Assembly: GCF_023954305.1 (NCBI RefSeq)
Contig: NZ_JAMLIG010000001.1
Location: forward strand, 1,612,001 to 1,676,000
DNA from: Mesorhizobium sp.
Lineage (GTDB): Bacteria; Pseudomonadota; Alphaproteobacteria; Rhizobiales; Rhizobiaceae
Reading direction: 5' to 3'
Length of the DNA: 64,000 nt
Shown here: piece after piece, positions 15,260 to 24,800 of the stretch
How the letters are laid out: each line of letters starts with the position of its first letter
Position numbering within the stretch: the first letter of the stretch is position 1
Position numbers and translations under genes: made by a program
The notes under the pieces: model-generated
Told to the model about the DNA's origin: nothing
Seen by the model: the letters and a program-made list of their open reading frames with translations, nothing else
Databases searched by the model: none

Positions 15260-15829
15260 TCAGTCTTTCGCGCGCTCGACATAGGACCCGTCGGCAGTCA
15301 TCACCACGATGCGGGTGCCGACCTGGATATGCGGGGGCACCGCCGAGCGCACGCCGTTCGACAGCAGCGCCGGCTTGTAGGAGGACGACGCCGTCTGGCC
15401 CTTGGTCACCGGCTCGGTCTCGACCACTTCCAGCGTCACGCGCTGCGGCAGCTCGATCGCCACCGCCGTGCCTTCGTGCACGGACAGCGTCACCTGCATG
15501 CCCTCCTGCAGATAGGGCGCCTGGTCGCCGACGACGTCGGGATGGACCGCGATCTGCTCGTAGGTTTCCATCTGCATGAAATGGAAGCCCTCGCCGTCCT
15601 GGTAGAGGAAATTGTAGGGCCGGTCCTCGACATGGGCGCGCTCCACCTGCTCGGTGGTGCGATAGCGTTCCGATACCTTCACCCCGTCCGAGATGCGGCG
15701 CATGTCGAGCTGCGTCACCGGCGTGCCCTTGCCGGGATGGATGTTTTCGGCGAAGAGGATCGAATACAGCTTGCCGTCCTTCTCGACGACATTGCCCTTG
15801 CGGAGCGAACTCGCAATCACCTTCACCAT
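15260..15829 (-). CDS. efp: Elongation factor P
   Basis: A 189-residue three-domain EF-P that enters the ribosomal E site and relieves stalling on polyproline. The N-terminal KOW-like domain carries Lys34 in HPGKGTP, the site that receives beta-lysine. The C-terminal OB domain ends GTRIVVMTADGSYVERAKD. The start is the ATG complementary to 15827-15829. The gene is divergent from epmA, which encodes the ligase for that lysine. No missing residue. Confidence 0.97.
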   Translation of the reverse strand: MVKVIASSLRKGNVVEKDGKLYSILFAENIHPGKGTPVTQLDMRRISDGVKVSERYRTTEQVERAHVEDRPYNFLYQDGEGFHFMQMETYEQIAVHPDVVGDQAPYLQEGMQVTLSVHEGTAVAIELPQRVTLEVVETEPVTKGQTASSSYKPALLSNGVRSAVPPHIQVGTRIVVMTADGSYVERAKD

Positions 15830-15942
15830 GCTCAACCCTCGAAATCGTCCTGGCGCGCCCTGCGCGGTTCCCCGCGCTCTAGCCCATCTTGCGCCGACTT
15901 GCCAGCCGGGGCGGGAGATTTCGGACACAACCACCGCCGCGC

Positions 15943-16107
15943 CCCCCTCACCCGGCCTCCGCTTCGCTCGGCCGCCCTCTCCCCGAGGGGAGAGGAGGTT
16001 TGCGAGCGTCGCGACCAATATCCACGGGAAACTGGCGCCGACATTGGATCGCCTCCTCTCCCCTCGGGGAGAGGGCGGCCGAGCGAAGCGGAGGCCGGGT
16101 GAGGGGG
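15943..16107. repeat. Perfect 56-bp inverted repeat pair between efp and epmA
   Basis: 15943-15998 and 16052-16107 are exact reverse complements (56 bases), separated by 53 bases. Each arm begins CCCCCTCACCCGGCCTCCGC and also holds a smaller palindrome CCTCTCCCCGAGGGGAGAGG. This 312-base gap otherwise has no gene. The arms belong to the same short-palindrome class seen at several other places in the window. Confidence 0.85.
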
Positions 16108-16141
16108 CCTTCTCTCGGTTCCCGGTGCCGGGAGCCACCCC

Positions 16142-17182
16142 ATGACCGCCGCCTCCCCCTGGTGGACGCCCCACGTCCATGCCGACCGCCGGCCGCGCCT
16201 TCTCGCCCGCAACGCCATCGCCGCCGACATCCGCGCCTGGTTCTCGCAACGCGATTTCGTCGAGGTCGACACCGCCATCCTGCAGGTCTCGCCCGGCAAC
16301 GAGGCGCACCTGTCGGCCTTCTCGACCGAGGCGATCGCGACCGGCGGCGAACGCCGCCCGCTCCACCTGCACACCTCGCCCGAATTCTCCTGCAAGAAGC
16401 TCTTGGCGGCGGGCGAGCGGCGCATCTATTCGTTCGGAAAGGTCTTCCGCAACCGCGAGCGCGGCGCGCTGCACTCGCCCGAATTCACCATGGTCGAGTG
16501 GTATCGCGCCGGCGAGTCCTACGAGACGCTGATGGACGACTGCGCCGCCTTCCTGCGGCTTGCCGCAGCGCGGACGGGCGCCTCCCGCTTCTCCTTCCGC
16601 GGCCGCGAGGCCGACCCCTTCGCAGCGCCCGAGCGCCTCACCGTGCGCGACGCCTTTACCCGCCACGCCGGCATCGACCTGATGGCCTCGATCCGCCCCG
16701 ACGGATCGACCGACCGCGATGTGCTCCACGCGCGGGTGACCGCCGCCGGCATCCGCACCGCGCCCGACGACACCTGGGCCGACCTGTTCTCCCGCGTCAT
16801 GGTCGAGAAGATCGAGCCCAATCTCGGCATCGGCGCCGCCACCGTTCTCTGCGAATACCCGACCGCCGAGGCGGCGCTTGCGCGGCCTACCGCGCACGAC
16901 CCGCGCGTCGCCGAGCGCTTCGAGCTCTTTTGCTGCGGCGTCGAGCTCGCCAACGGTTTCGGCGAACTGACCGACGCGGCCGAGCAGCGCCGCCGCTTCG
17001 AGGCCGAGATGGATGAAAAGCAGCGCGTCTATGGCGAGCGCTATCCGATCGACGAGGACTTCCTCTCAGCCCTTGCCATCATGCCCGACGCCTCCGGGGT
17101 GGCGCTCGGCTTCGACCGGCTTGTCCTCCTCGCCACCGGCGCCCGCCACATCGACGACATCATCTGGACGCCGGTGGGTTAG
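16142..17182 (+). CDS. epmA: EF-P--(R)-beta-lysine ligase
   Basis: A 346-residue paralogue of the class II lysyl-tRNA synthetase catalytic domain without the anticodon-binding part, the size usual for EpmA/GenX/PoxA. Class II motif 2 is FGKVFRNRERGALHSPEFTMVEWY, motif 3 is GVALGFDRLVLLATG, and the HTSPEFSCK segment is typical of this family. It attaches beta-lysine to Lys34 of EF-P. The ATG at 16142 lies just right of the inverted repeat. The aminomutase EpmB, often nearby, is not in the window. Confidence 0.95.
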   Translation: MTAASPWWTPHVHADRRPRLLARNAIAADIRAWFSQRDFVEVDTAILQVSPGNEAHLSAFSTEAIATGGERRPLHLHTSPEFSCKKLLAAGERRIYSFGKVFRNRERGALHSPEFTMVEWYRAGESYETLMDDCAAFLRLAAARTGASRFSFRGREADPFAAPERLTVRDAFTRHAGIDLMASIRPDGSTDRDVLHARVTAAGIRTAPDDTWADLFSRVMVEKIEPNLGIGAATVLCEYPTAEAALARPTAHDPRVAERFELFCCGVELANGFGELTDAAEQRRRFEAEMDEKQRVYGERYPIDEDFLSALAIMPDASGVALGFDRLVLLATGARHIDDIIWTPVG

Positions 17183-17204
17183 CCACCGATTGCCGAAGGC
17201 AACT

Positions 17205-17272
17205 CGTCGTGCCAGTGGCACGACGGGAGGTGGCTGACGGGCGGGAGGTGCCGAAGGCACCGGGTCCCGCCC
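17205..17272. other. Two GC-rich hairpins after epmA
   Basis: CGTCGTGCCA/TGGCACGACG (17205-17214, 17216-17225) and GGGCGGGA/TCCCGCCC (17239-17246, 17265-17272), the second with a nested GGTGCC/GGCACC. No T tract; they may end or protect the epmA transcript. Confidence 0.4.
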
Positions 17273-17444
17273 CGGGATTGCAATGTCCTTGGGCGGACAT
17301 CCGACCGAGCGTCGCCCAATCTCGCCCATATGCGCATCCCGCCGGAACCGCTGCACCTCCTGTTCGTTCAACCCGCCTGAGGGGTTTTCGAACCGGCGTA
17401 GGCAGACGCGACGCTTTGCGCCGTTGGAGTGGCATCGGTTGGCT

Positions 17445-18890
17445 GTGACATCCATCGTTCACGACCGCGTTGCGCCCGATGGTCGGGGCACAGGCGCGGC
17501 GGGTCTCGTCCGCCGCCTGCGCGACCGTCTCGCCTCGTCGCTCGCCGTCCAGTTTCTCGCTGTCGGCGGTGTCGTCTCTCTTCTGGCGATGCTGCTGGTC
17601 GGCGCCGCCGTTACCTCCCTCATCGAACGCGCCGTCACCCGCAACGCCGCCGCCCACACCGCGCTCTATGTCGACAGCGTGATTGCGCCCCTCCTGCCCG
17701 ACATGCGCGCCAGCGCCGTGCTCGACGACGTCGTGCGCCGCGCCCTCGACGAGACGCTCGGCCAGGGCGCGCTCGGCCGCCGCCTCGCCGCGATGCGGCT
17801 CTGGTCGCTCGACGGCACCATTCTCTATGCACAGGACGAAAGCCTGATCGGCCGGCGCTTTCCGGTGACGCCACAGCTCAGCCAGGCCTTCGCCGGCAAC
17901 ATCGTCGCCGACTACGACCGCTTCGAGACGATCGACCGGAACGGCATCACGCCCGAGGGACCTCTGCTCGAGATCTACAATCCGATCCTCCAGCCCTGGT
18001 CGGGCGACGTCGTCGCGGTCATCGAGTTCTACGAGCGGGCCGAGGACCTGGAGGCGACGCTCGTCAATGCCCGGCTGCGCAGCTGGGCGGCGGTCGCCGC
18101 GGTCACCTGCCTGTTCTTCCTGGCGCTCAGCATGATCGTCTTGCGCGGCAGCCGCACCATCGACCGCCAGGCCGGCGACCTCAACGCCCGCGTCGCCGAA
18201 CTCACCGGCCTCCTGGAGCAGAACCGTGCATTGCATCTGCGCGTCCAGCGCGCCACCCGCGAGGCGACGGCGCTCAACGAGAGCTACCTGCGCCGGCTCG
18301 GCGCCGACCTGCACGACGGTCCCGCCCAGTTCGTCGCGCTCGCCGCCATGCGCCTCGACAGCGATCTCGTCCTGTCCCCCGATGCCGATCCGGCGCGGCG
18401 GGAACAGGAGATCCGCTGCATCCGCGGCCGGCTGTCCGAGGCGCTGGACGAGATCCGCGCCATCTGCCGCGGCCTCGTCCTGCCGCAGATCGAGAGCTCG
18501 GACCTGGCCGGCGTCGTGGCGCATGCCGTCGAGGCCTACGAGAAGCGCACCGGTTCGCATGTCGCCCGCCGCTTCGACGCCGTCGACGCGCCGGTGGCGC
18601 TGTCGCAGCGCATCTGCGCCTACCGTTTCGTCCAGGAGGCGCTCAACAACGGCTACCGCCACTGCCGCGGCGCAAGCCAGCGCGTCGCCATCGACGCCGG
18701 CGGCGGCCGGCTCACGATCTCGGTCAGCGACGACGGCCCCGGCTTCGATCCGGCCGCGGTCGGCCCCGACAGCCTCGGCATCGCCGGCATCCGCGAGCGC
18801 ATCGAAAGCCTCGGCGGCACGTTCCTGCTCGACACGTCGCCCCAGGGCACGACGCTTGCCATGGTGCTCGACCTGGAGGCGCCGGCATGA
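17445..18890 (+). CDS. Sensor histidine kinase, NarL/HisKA_3 type
   Basis: A 481-residue membrane sensor. There is a helix at about 34-58, a periplasmic domain of about 150 residues (ARMRLWSLDGTILYAQDE... resembling a single Cache/PAS-like sensor), and a second helix at about 210-230. A coiled segment precedes the HisKA_3 domain, in which ADLHDGPAQF places the phospho-acceptor at His290; the HATPase domain has SVSDDGPGFDP and LGIAGIRERIESLGG. The start is taken as GTG 17445, since upstream sequence looks non-coding; the ribosome site is poor. It is co-translated with the response regulator at 18887 (ATGA overlap). The signal is unknown. Confidence 0.88.
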   Translation: MTSIVHDRVAPDGRGTGAAGLVRRLRDRLASSLAVQFLAVGGVVSLLAMLLVGAAVTSLIERAVTRNAAAHTALYVDSVIAPLLPDMRASAVLDDVVRRALDETLGQGALGRRLAAMRLWSLDGTILYAQDESLIGRRFPVTPQLSQAFAGNIVADYDRFETIDRNGITPEGPLLEIYNPILQPWSGDVVAVIEFYERAEDLEATLVNARLRSWAAVAAVTCLFFLALSMIVLRGSRTIDRQAGDLNARVAELTGLLEQNRALHLRVQRATREATALNESYLRRLGADLHDGPAQFVALAAMRLDSDLVLSPDADPARREQEIRCIRGRLSEALDEIRAICRGLVLPQIESSDLAGVVAHAVEAYEKRTGSHVARRFDAVDAPVALSQRICAYRFVQEALNNGYRHCRGASQRVAIDAGGGRLTISVSDDGPGFDPAAVGPDSLGIAGIRERIESLGGTFLLDTSPQGTTLAMVLDLEAPA

Positions 18891-19597
18891 CCGAGCGCCT
18901 CTCCGTCGCCGTCGTCGACGACCATCCGCTGTTTCGCGAAGGCGTCGTCAGGAGCCTGAGCGAGACCGGCCGCTTCGCCATCGTCGCCGAGGGCAGCTCG
19001 CGCGACGACGCCGTGCGGATCGCGGCCGAAACCCGGCCCGACCTGATGCTGATCGACCTGTCGATGCCAGGCAACGGGCTCGCCGCCATCGCGCCCATCC
19101 TTGCCGCCCATCCGGCCACCCGCATCGTCGTGTTGACCGTCTCCGAGACCGCCGAGGATCTCGCCGCCGCGCTCAACGGCGGCGCCAGGGGCTACCTTTT
19201 GAAAGGCGTCGGCTCGCGGGCGCTGGCCGAGATCCTGTCGGCGATCGCCGCCGGCGAGACCTATGTGACGCCCAGCCTCTCGGCCCGTCTCCTGTCGCAC
19301 CTGTCGGGCGACCGCGCCTCGCCGATCGCCACCGATCCGGTCCATTCGCTCAGCGCCCGCGAGAAAGACGTGCTCGGCCTCGTCGCCGCCGGCTTGAGCA
19401 ACAAGGAAATCGCCATCCGGCTCGACCTGCAGGAAAAGACGGTGAAGCACCACGTCTCGCGCATCCTGTCGAAGCTCGGCGCCGGCAACCGCACCGAGGC
19501 CGCCATGCGCTTTCACGGCGTCGGGGCGACAGGCAGGTCGGCCTCGCTCAATCGCGCTTCAGGCGCTGATAGTCGGCCGCGTTCGCCGGCCGGTTGA
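18887..19597 (+). CDS. NarL/FixJ-type response regulator
   Basis: A 236-residue regulator with a receiver domain (phospho-acceptor Asp57 in LMLIDLSMPG, acidic pair D11-D12) and a LuxR-type helix-turn-helix (SAREKDVLGLVAAGLSNKEIA...KTVKHHVSRIL). It pairs with the upstream kinase through a four-base overlap. The last 25 residues (after EAAMRFHG) are low-complexity and run antisense to the 3' end of the next gene, so the native stop may have drifted. Targets unknown. Confidence 0.9.
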   Translation: MTERLSVAVVDDHPLFREGVVRSLSETGRFAIVAEGSSRDDAVRIAAETRPDLMLIDLSMPGNGLAAIAPILAAHPATRIVVLTVSETAEDLAAALNGGARGYLLKGVGSRALAEILSAIAAGETYVTPSLSARLLSHLSGDRASPIATDPVHSLSAREKDVLGLVAAGLSNKEIAIRLDLQEKTVKHHVSRILSKLGAGNRTEAAMRFHGVGATGRSASLNRASGADSRPRSPAG

Positions 19598-19922
19598 TGA
19601 TCCGCCGGCCCTTGGCGTCGCGCATCTCGTAGCGGCCGCCGCGCACCGATTCCTGGATGCCGTTGCGGTGCCGCAGGATCACCGCGACGTTGGGTTTGGC
19701 CGGCTTGCCCTTCGCAGCCTTGCCCTTGCCGGCATTGCCTTTTCCGTTGCCACCGCCCTTGCCCCCGCCGCCCTTGCCGCCGCCGCCCTTCTTGGCGTGG
19801 GCGGCCGCGGCCTCGACCGACAGTCCGTCCGGCGTCACGTGGATCGCGCAGGGCGCGGCGATGAGGGCCGCCGCGATCGCCCCCGCCGTCAAAGTCCTCC
19901 TTGGATGCAGAAATCGACTCAT
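19548..19922 (-). CDS. Secreted Gly/Lys-rich protein
   Basis: A 124-residue protein with a signal peptide (MSRFLHPRRTLTAGAIAAAL...), a central Gly-Lys tract (KKGGGGKGGGGKGGGNGKGN...) and a short C-terminal domain (VAVILRHRNGIQE...RIINRPANAADYQRLKRD). ATG 19922 is preferred, with AAGGGAA upstream; an in-frame ATG exists at 19940. It may bind polyanions at the cell surface because of its charge. No known family is recognised. It is convergent with the response regulator and overlaps its 3' end by 50 bases. Confidence 0.65.
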   Translation of the reverse strand: MSRFLHPRRTLTAGAIAAALIAAPCAIHVTPDGLSVEAAAAHAKKGGGGKGGGGKGGGNGKGNAGKGKAAKGKPAKPNVAVILRHRNGIQESVRGGRYEMRDAKGRRIINRPANAADYQRLKRD

Positions 19923-20044
19923 GCCGGTTCCCTTGGACACGCGCCACGACGGCGCACCGGTTCATCAACGGATTGCCCGCCGGACGCGTTCCGTCCGGCG
20001 GGCGCGACGCGGGAAGGGACAGGGCCGCGCCGGGGGACTTTGCG

Positions 20045-20137
20045 TCAGCTGGCCATCAGGCCGACGCCGACGAAAGCGAAGCAGAAGACGAACAGGGGCC
20101 CGAGCAGCCAGCGGGCCTGATAGACGCTGTTTTCCAT
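20045..20137 (-). CDS. Small single-span membrane protein (30 aa)
   Basis: A 30-residue peptide beginning MENSVYQARW, followed by one hydrophobic helix (LLGPLFVFCFAFVGVGLM). ATG 20137 has GAGGAT at a good distance. No family is recognised. A membrane micro-protein similar in size and build to the one at 7966-8064, although the sequences are unrelated. The clean ribosome site and helix support it. Confidence 0.55.
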   Translation of the reverse strand: MENSVYQARWLLGPLFVFCFAFVGVGLMAS

Positions 20138-20383
20138 GACGATATCCTCGTGTTGACGGGTCGTTGCGGACCTGGCCTGCCAATCGCAAATGCGGCGCGC
20201 CTGTTCCCTCGATCGGCCCAATGCGCCGGCGCAATAGGCCCAAAGTCCCAGTCTCTCCCGCCATAGGTCCGCGCCCGATGGGCATGAAGCCCGCATGCCG
20301 GAACGCTCCCCTCCCCCTCACGTTCGTCGGTCGGCTTCCAAGAAGCGGAAGTTTTCTGAAACACGAACCCGAGAGGAAGCGTC

Positions 20384-20689
20384 ATGATACGCACAACACT
20401 CGCCGCGCTCGCTTTGGGCACCGCCCTTGCCGGCAGCGCGCTCGCGCAGACCACGGTGGTCATCGCGCCGGAGCAGGAGACCCTGATCCGCGAATACGTG
20501 ACCACCCACACCGTCGCGCCCGCCGAGATCACCGGCGTGGAGATCGCGGTCGGTGCGACCCTGCCCGAGACCGTGGAACTTCACGCCCTGGACGTGCCTG
20601 ACGTCACCTATCGCTACGTCGTCGTCGACGGGAAGACCGTCCTGGTCGAGCCCGAGACGCGCAAGATCGTCCACGTGATCGAGAAGTAG
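20384..20689 (+). CDS. DUF1236-type secreted protein (short)
   Basis: A 101-residue protein with a signal peptide (1-21, ending GSALA-QT) and one DUF1236-like domain: PEQETLIREYVTTHTV, then VGATLPETVELHAL and YRYVVVDGKTVLVEPETRKIVHVI. The domain is common in Rhizobiales, periplasmic and of unknown function. It has good AGAGGAAG before ATG 20384. The C-terminal domain of the next gene is its paralogue, so the two arose by tandem duplication. A short hairpin (20698-20714) separates them. Confidence 0.85.
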   Translation: MIRTTLAALALGTALAGSALAQTTVVIAPEQETLIREYVTTHTVAPAEITGVEIAVGATLPETVELHALDVPDVTYRYVVVDGKTVLVEPETRKIVHVIEK

Positions 20690-20745
20690 CGACCAACGGC
20701 CGGATCCTCCGGCCCGATCTTCAATCCAACGACAGGAGAAGACAG

Positions 20746-21537
20746 ATGAAACGCTTCAATAAACTCGGCTTTGCCGCGGCCCTGCTCGCCGGCTCCGCCC
20801 TTTCCGTCATCACCGTTTCCGCGCAGGAGACGGCCGACCCGACCAAGCCGCGTCTGCAGCAGAACGAGAAGGCACCTTCGGCCAAGTCGGAAGCTCCCGG
20901 CCAGAAGAAGCTCGACGGCCAGGCCGCGACCGAGATGGCGCCCGGCCAGAAGCAGACGTCCGGCGAGGTCGACAGCGCCGCCGAAGCCGCGCCCGGCCAG
21001 GTCAAGACCGAGGGTCAGGCTGAGGCCACCGGCGATACGATGAAGAAGACCGACGGCCAGGCCGATGCGGCGGCCACGGCGGGCGAGAAGAAGCCCGACG
21101 ACAAGGCCGCGACCGAGTTCGCGCCGGGCCAGAAGCAGAAGACCGGCCAGGCCGACGCGCAGGACGCGGCCCCCGGCCAGCAGCAGAAGATGGGCGAGGC
21201 CGACGCGAACGACGCCGCCCCCGGCCAGATGAAGCAGGATCAGGCGGCCGAACAGCAGCCGTCGGACGAGACCACCGCCTCGATCGACATCTCGGCCGAG
21301 CAGAAGACCGAGATCCGCACGATCATCCGGGAGGCCAAGGTCGAGCCGGTTGACGTCGACATCGACCTGCGCGTCGGCGTCGAGGTGCCGCGCACGGTCG
21401 AACTGCATCCGCTGCCGCCGCGCTTCGTCGAGATCGTGCCTGAATATCGCGACTACGTCTTCTTCGTGCTCGCGGATGGCCGTGTCGTCATCGTCCGGCC
21501 GAACACCTACGAGGTCGTCTACATCCTCGTGGTCTGA
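20746..21537 (+). CDS. DUF1236 protein with APGQ repeats
   Basis: A 263-residue secreted protein. Signal peptide 1-26 (SVITVSA-QE). A low-complexity part at about 45-175 holds six degenerate repeats built around APGQ followed by K/Q/V/M and a GQA or GEA unit (for example APGQKQTSGE, APGQVKTEGQ, APGQKQKTGQ, APGQQQKMGE). The C-terminal DUF1236 domain (about 178-263) is paralogous to the upstream gene. The repeats are probably an extended periplasmic linker. Strong AGGAGAAG at the start. A strong terminator follows. Confidence 0.87.
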   Translation: MKRFNKLGFAAALLAGSALSVITVSAQETADPTKPRLQQNEKAPSAKSEAPGQKKLDGQAATEMAPGQKQTSGEVDSAAEAAPGQVKTEGQAEATGDTMKKTDGQADAAATAGEKKPDDKAATEFAPGQKQKTGQADAQDAAPGQQQKMGEADANDAAPGQMKQDQAAEQQPSDETTASIDISAEQKTEIRTIIREAKVEPVDVDIDLRVGVEVPRTVELHPLPPRFVEIVPEYRDYVFFVLADGRVVIVRPNTYEVVYILVV

Positions 21538-21585
21538 CTTTAGAGTAGCAAGACCGGGTCTGCCGCCCGCTCCCCGGTCTTCGAC

Positions 21586-21630
21586 GACAGGCGCCGCGCC
21601 CGCCCGCGCGGCGCCTGTCGGCGCTTTTTT
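21586..21630 (+). terminator. Rho-independent terminator after the DUF1236 gene
   Basis: GACAGGCGCCGCGC (21586-21599) and GCGCGGCGCCTGTC (21606-21619) form a perfect 14-bp stem with a six-base loop; a run of six T follows at 21625-21630. Confidence 0.8.
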
Positions 21631-21650
21631 GGGGGGGTGCGGGGCGCGGC

Positions 21651-21794
21651 TCCCTCCCCCTTGAGGGGAGGGTCCGGCCGCAGGCCGGGGGTGGGGTCCG
21701 CGCGGCCGTCTGCCACGCCGGCAGCGGCGCCGGGCACTTCACCGGCGACCCCACCCGGCCGCTTCGCTGCCACCCTCCCCTCAAGGGGGAGGGA
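21651..21794. repeat. Palindromic repeat pair, CCCTCCCCCTTGAGGGGAGGG class
   Basis: TCCCTCCCCCTTGAGGGGAG... (21651-21673) and its reverse complement (21772-21794) bracket about 100 bases with a GGCCGCAGGCC hairpin. The same class is inserted inside the next gene at 23407-23561. Confidence 0.75.
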
Positions 21795-21820
21795 TCGCGC
21801 CGTCTTGCGGCGGCGTGCCG

Positions 21821-24800
21821 CTACCGCCCCGCCGCCGCCCGTTCCAGGTTCAGCGCCAGCAACCGCGCCAGCGCGTCGTCGGTGGAAATGTCCTCCGGCC
21901 AGCCATAGGCGGCGGCGACGGCGCGGTCGAGATCGTCGTGCAGGGCGGCCAGCCATTGCGGGCGCTGGTTGTAGAGATTGGTCAGCGTCCGCTCTTTGAG
22001 CTTGCGCGCCGCGTCGGCGTTCTTCGGCAGGATGCGGTCGGGATATCTTACCGGCGCCTCGCCGGGCGCCGCCGTCGGCACGATTTCGGGCACGATGTCC
22101 ACAAGGTCGGGCGGGTTCAGCCACGCCCGCCGCTTCTCGTCCAGCGCCTTCGCCGCCTCTGCGATGCGCTGCGCGCGGGGATCGCCGGCATAGGACGCGG
22201 CGGGCAGGTTCGGCGTCAGGCCTTCGGGGAAGGGGAAGGTCTCGAAAGTGGTGGTGGGCGTGTAGGTTGGGTCGTTGCCAACACCAAGCCACGCTCCGCT
22301 ACGAAGCGCCCATTCGTTGTGGTATTTGGATTCAAGGATACCGAACGAGGTGTTGTCGTCACGTGCAACGGCGACGCAAACGTTGTCGGCAAGTTCTATG
22401 CTCTCAAATCTCGCAAAGATCCGATGCTTTGAAACTTTTGGAGTTACGATGAACGCACTCAAGCCTAGGATTGCCGCCCGAAGGCCTTGGCGCGCTTCCG
22501 CAAATAGCCACCAGTTTCTGCGATAAAGTTCGCGCCTGTTGTCGAGACGAACTGGCTTCACAATCTCTTGTACGTATCGGAATGGGTCTTCGTAATAAGC
22601 CGCCCGATCTTCGCTAATACCAGTGAAATCGACAACCCAGCCGGCCTCGCGTCGTCTAACAATATCGCCGCCACTTCGGATTGGCCTTAATATGTCAGAA
22701 TTGGGTCTTCCGTGCGCACCTAGCGGTGCTCGTAGCCAATCGCGAGCGACTTCAGCCGAAACCTCAAAGGGTGCACCTTTCGTGACTCCTTGGAAAGAAA
22801 CCCCCGCATTCTCCTTCAGCCGCTTCGCCGTCGTCAGGTCGCTGGCGCTGGCCGACAGATCGGAGAAGATCGCCGGCACGGCGAGGCCGTTGAGGCGGGG
22901 CAAGGCGCGCGCGTCCCCCTCCCCCTTGTGGGGAGGGGTAGGGGTGGGGGTGCTTTCTGCCGCGTCCGCGCCGGCACCCCCACCCGCGCCTTCGGCGCGA
23001 CCTCCCCACAAGGGGGAGGTGGAGGCGTCCCGCCCGCGAAAGCACACCAGGCTCACCCTGACCGCCGCGCCGTCGACGATCCACGGCTCGTCCGACCAGA
23101 CGTCGAACAGGTCGGCGTCGTGCATCAGCCGCTCGACGACTTTGCGGTTGGCGCCGCCGCGAATCGAATTGGTCGAGACCAGACCGGCAGCCGAAGCCTT
23201 TCCGGTCGCGATCTGCATCCGCGATTTCTCGAACCAGTAGGTGACGAGGTCCGCCTCGCGCGGCACGCGGCCGTCGTAGACCGCAAACAGTGTCTCCACA
23301 TTGTCGTCGCCCAGCCCCTCGCGCAGCTTCTTGCCGCCGAGGAACGGCGGGTTTCCGACGATGAACTCCGCCTCCGGCCATTCGGCCTCGACGAAGCGCG
23401 GCGGCGCTCCCTCCCCCTTGAGGGGAGGGTGGCCAGCCGCAGGCTGGTCGGGTGGGGTCATCTCCACCGGCACGCCCCGATGGTCCGCCGGCGACTGGTC
23501 GCGCCCGTCCCCGGCGACCCCACCCGGCCCTTCGGGCCACCCTCCCCTCGAGGGGGAGGGAACCTCCGTCACCAGCGCATCCCGGCACTCGATATTGTCC
23601 AGCCGCCTGAGAATCGGGTCGTCTTTGGCGTAGATGGCATTCTTGATCTTCCACTGGATGTAGCCGATCCAGATCGTCGTGCGCGCGAGTTCCGCCGCCA
23701 GCGGGTTCAGCTCGATGCCGCGCACGATCTCGGGTCCGACCAGAAGTTGCGTGTTGGGCAGGCCCATCGCCTCGGTCTCCAGCACCACCCGGTTCTCGAT
23801 GTCCTTCACCGCGTGCAGGGCGAGATAGAGGAAGTTGCCCGAGCCGCAGGCCGGATCGAGGATGCGCACCGCGCGCAGCCGGTCGAGGAAGACCGAGCGC
23901 GCCGCCTCGGCGGCCTCGGCGGGTTTCATGGCGCGGCCGGTGCGCGCCGATTTCGGCGGCTTGACCGCGCCGGTCATCAGTCCCTCGATTCTCGCCTTGA
24001 CCTCGGCCCACTCCGCCAGCAGCGGCCGCACCACCACCGGTTCGACGATCATCATGATCTTGTCCGGGTCGGTGTAATGCGCACCGATCTGCGCCCGCTT
24101 GTCCGGATCGAGGAAGCGCTCGAACAGGGTGCCGAAGATGGTCGGGTCGATCAGGTCCCATTCCATCGAGCCCAGCGCCACGAGAAGATCGATCTCGCCA
24201 TGCTGCAGGTCGAGCGCGCTGCGCCCGTCGAACAGGCCCCCGTTGAAATGCGCGATATATTCGACGCCGTGGAAGCCGCCCTTCTCCATCGCGCCGAAAA
24301 GCTGGTCGAGCATCGCCTTGGCGTCCTGCGGACGCCGCGACGCGGACCTGAGCAGCTTGGTGAAATAGTCCTCCGGCAGCAGCTTGGTGTCCTCGGCGAA
24401 GAAGCAGAAGACGAGCTGGTTGACGAAGTGCGCGACCGCCTCGCGGTCCGGGTTGCGGTGCTGGAGGCGTTCGGCGATGGCAGAGAAGCGGTTCGCCGCC
24501 TCCGCCGTCAGCGAAGCGCGCGTCTTCTGCGGCTTGAGCTTCGCCGGATCATATAAGACGGCATGCAGGATCGCCCGCTTGTCGGCGTCGAGCAGGTCTT
24601 CCAGCGACAGGGTGATCGTCTTCGGGACCGTGTTGGTCCAGGCCGTGACGATCTTGAAGTGCTCGGTGTCGCAGGCGACGTGAAGCGGCGGGTTCTCCAG
24701 CGCCGAGGCATAGCGCGTGAGCTGTTCCAGCGCCGTGTCGAGGTTGCGCCGGCGCTTCTTGTATTCCCAGGCGAAATGGCCGCGCTTCCAGACGTCGGCG

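Noticed and set aside
15943..16107. CRISPR or tandem-repeat array
   Set aside because: The repeats are an inverted pair, not direct repeats with spacers. No CRISPR array or cas gene was seen anywhere in the window.
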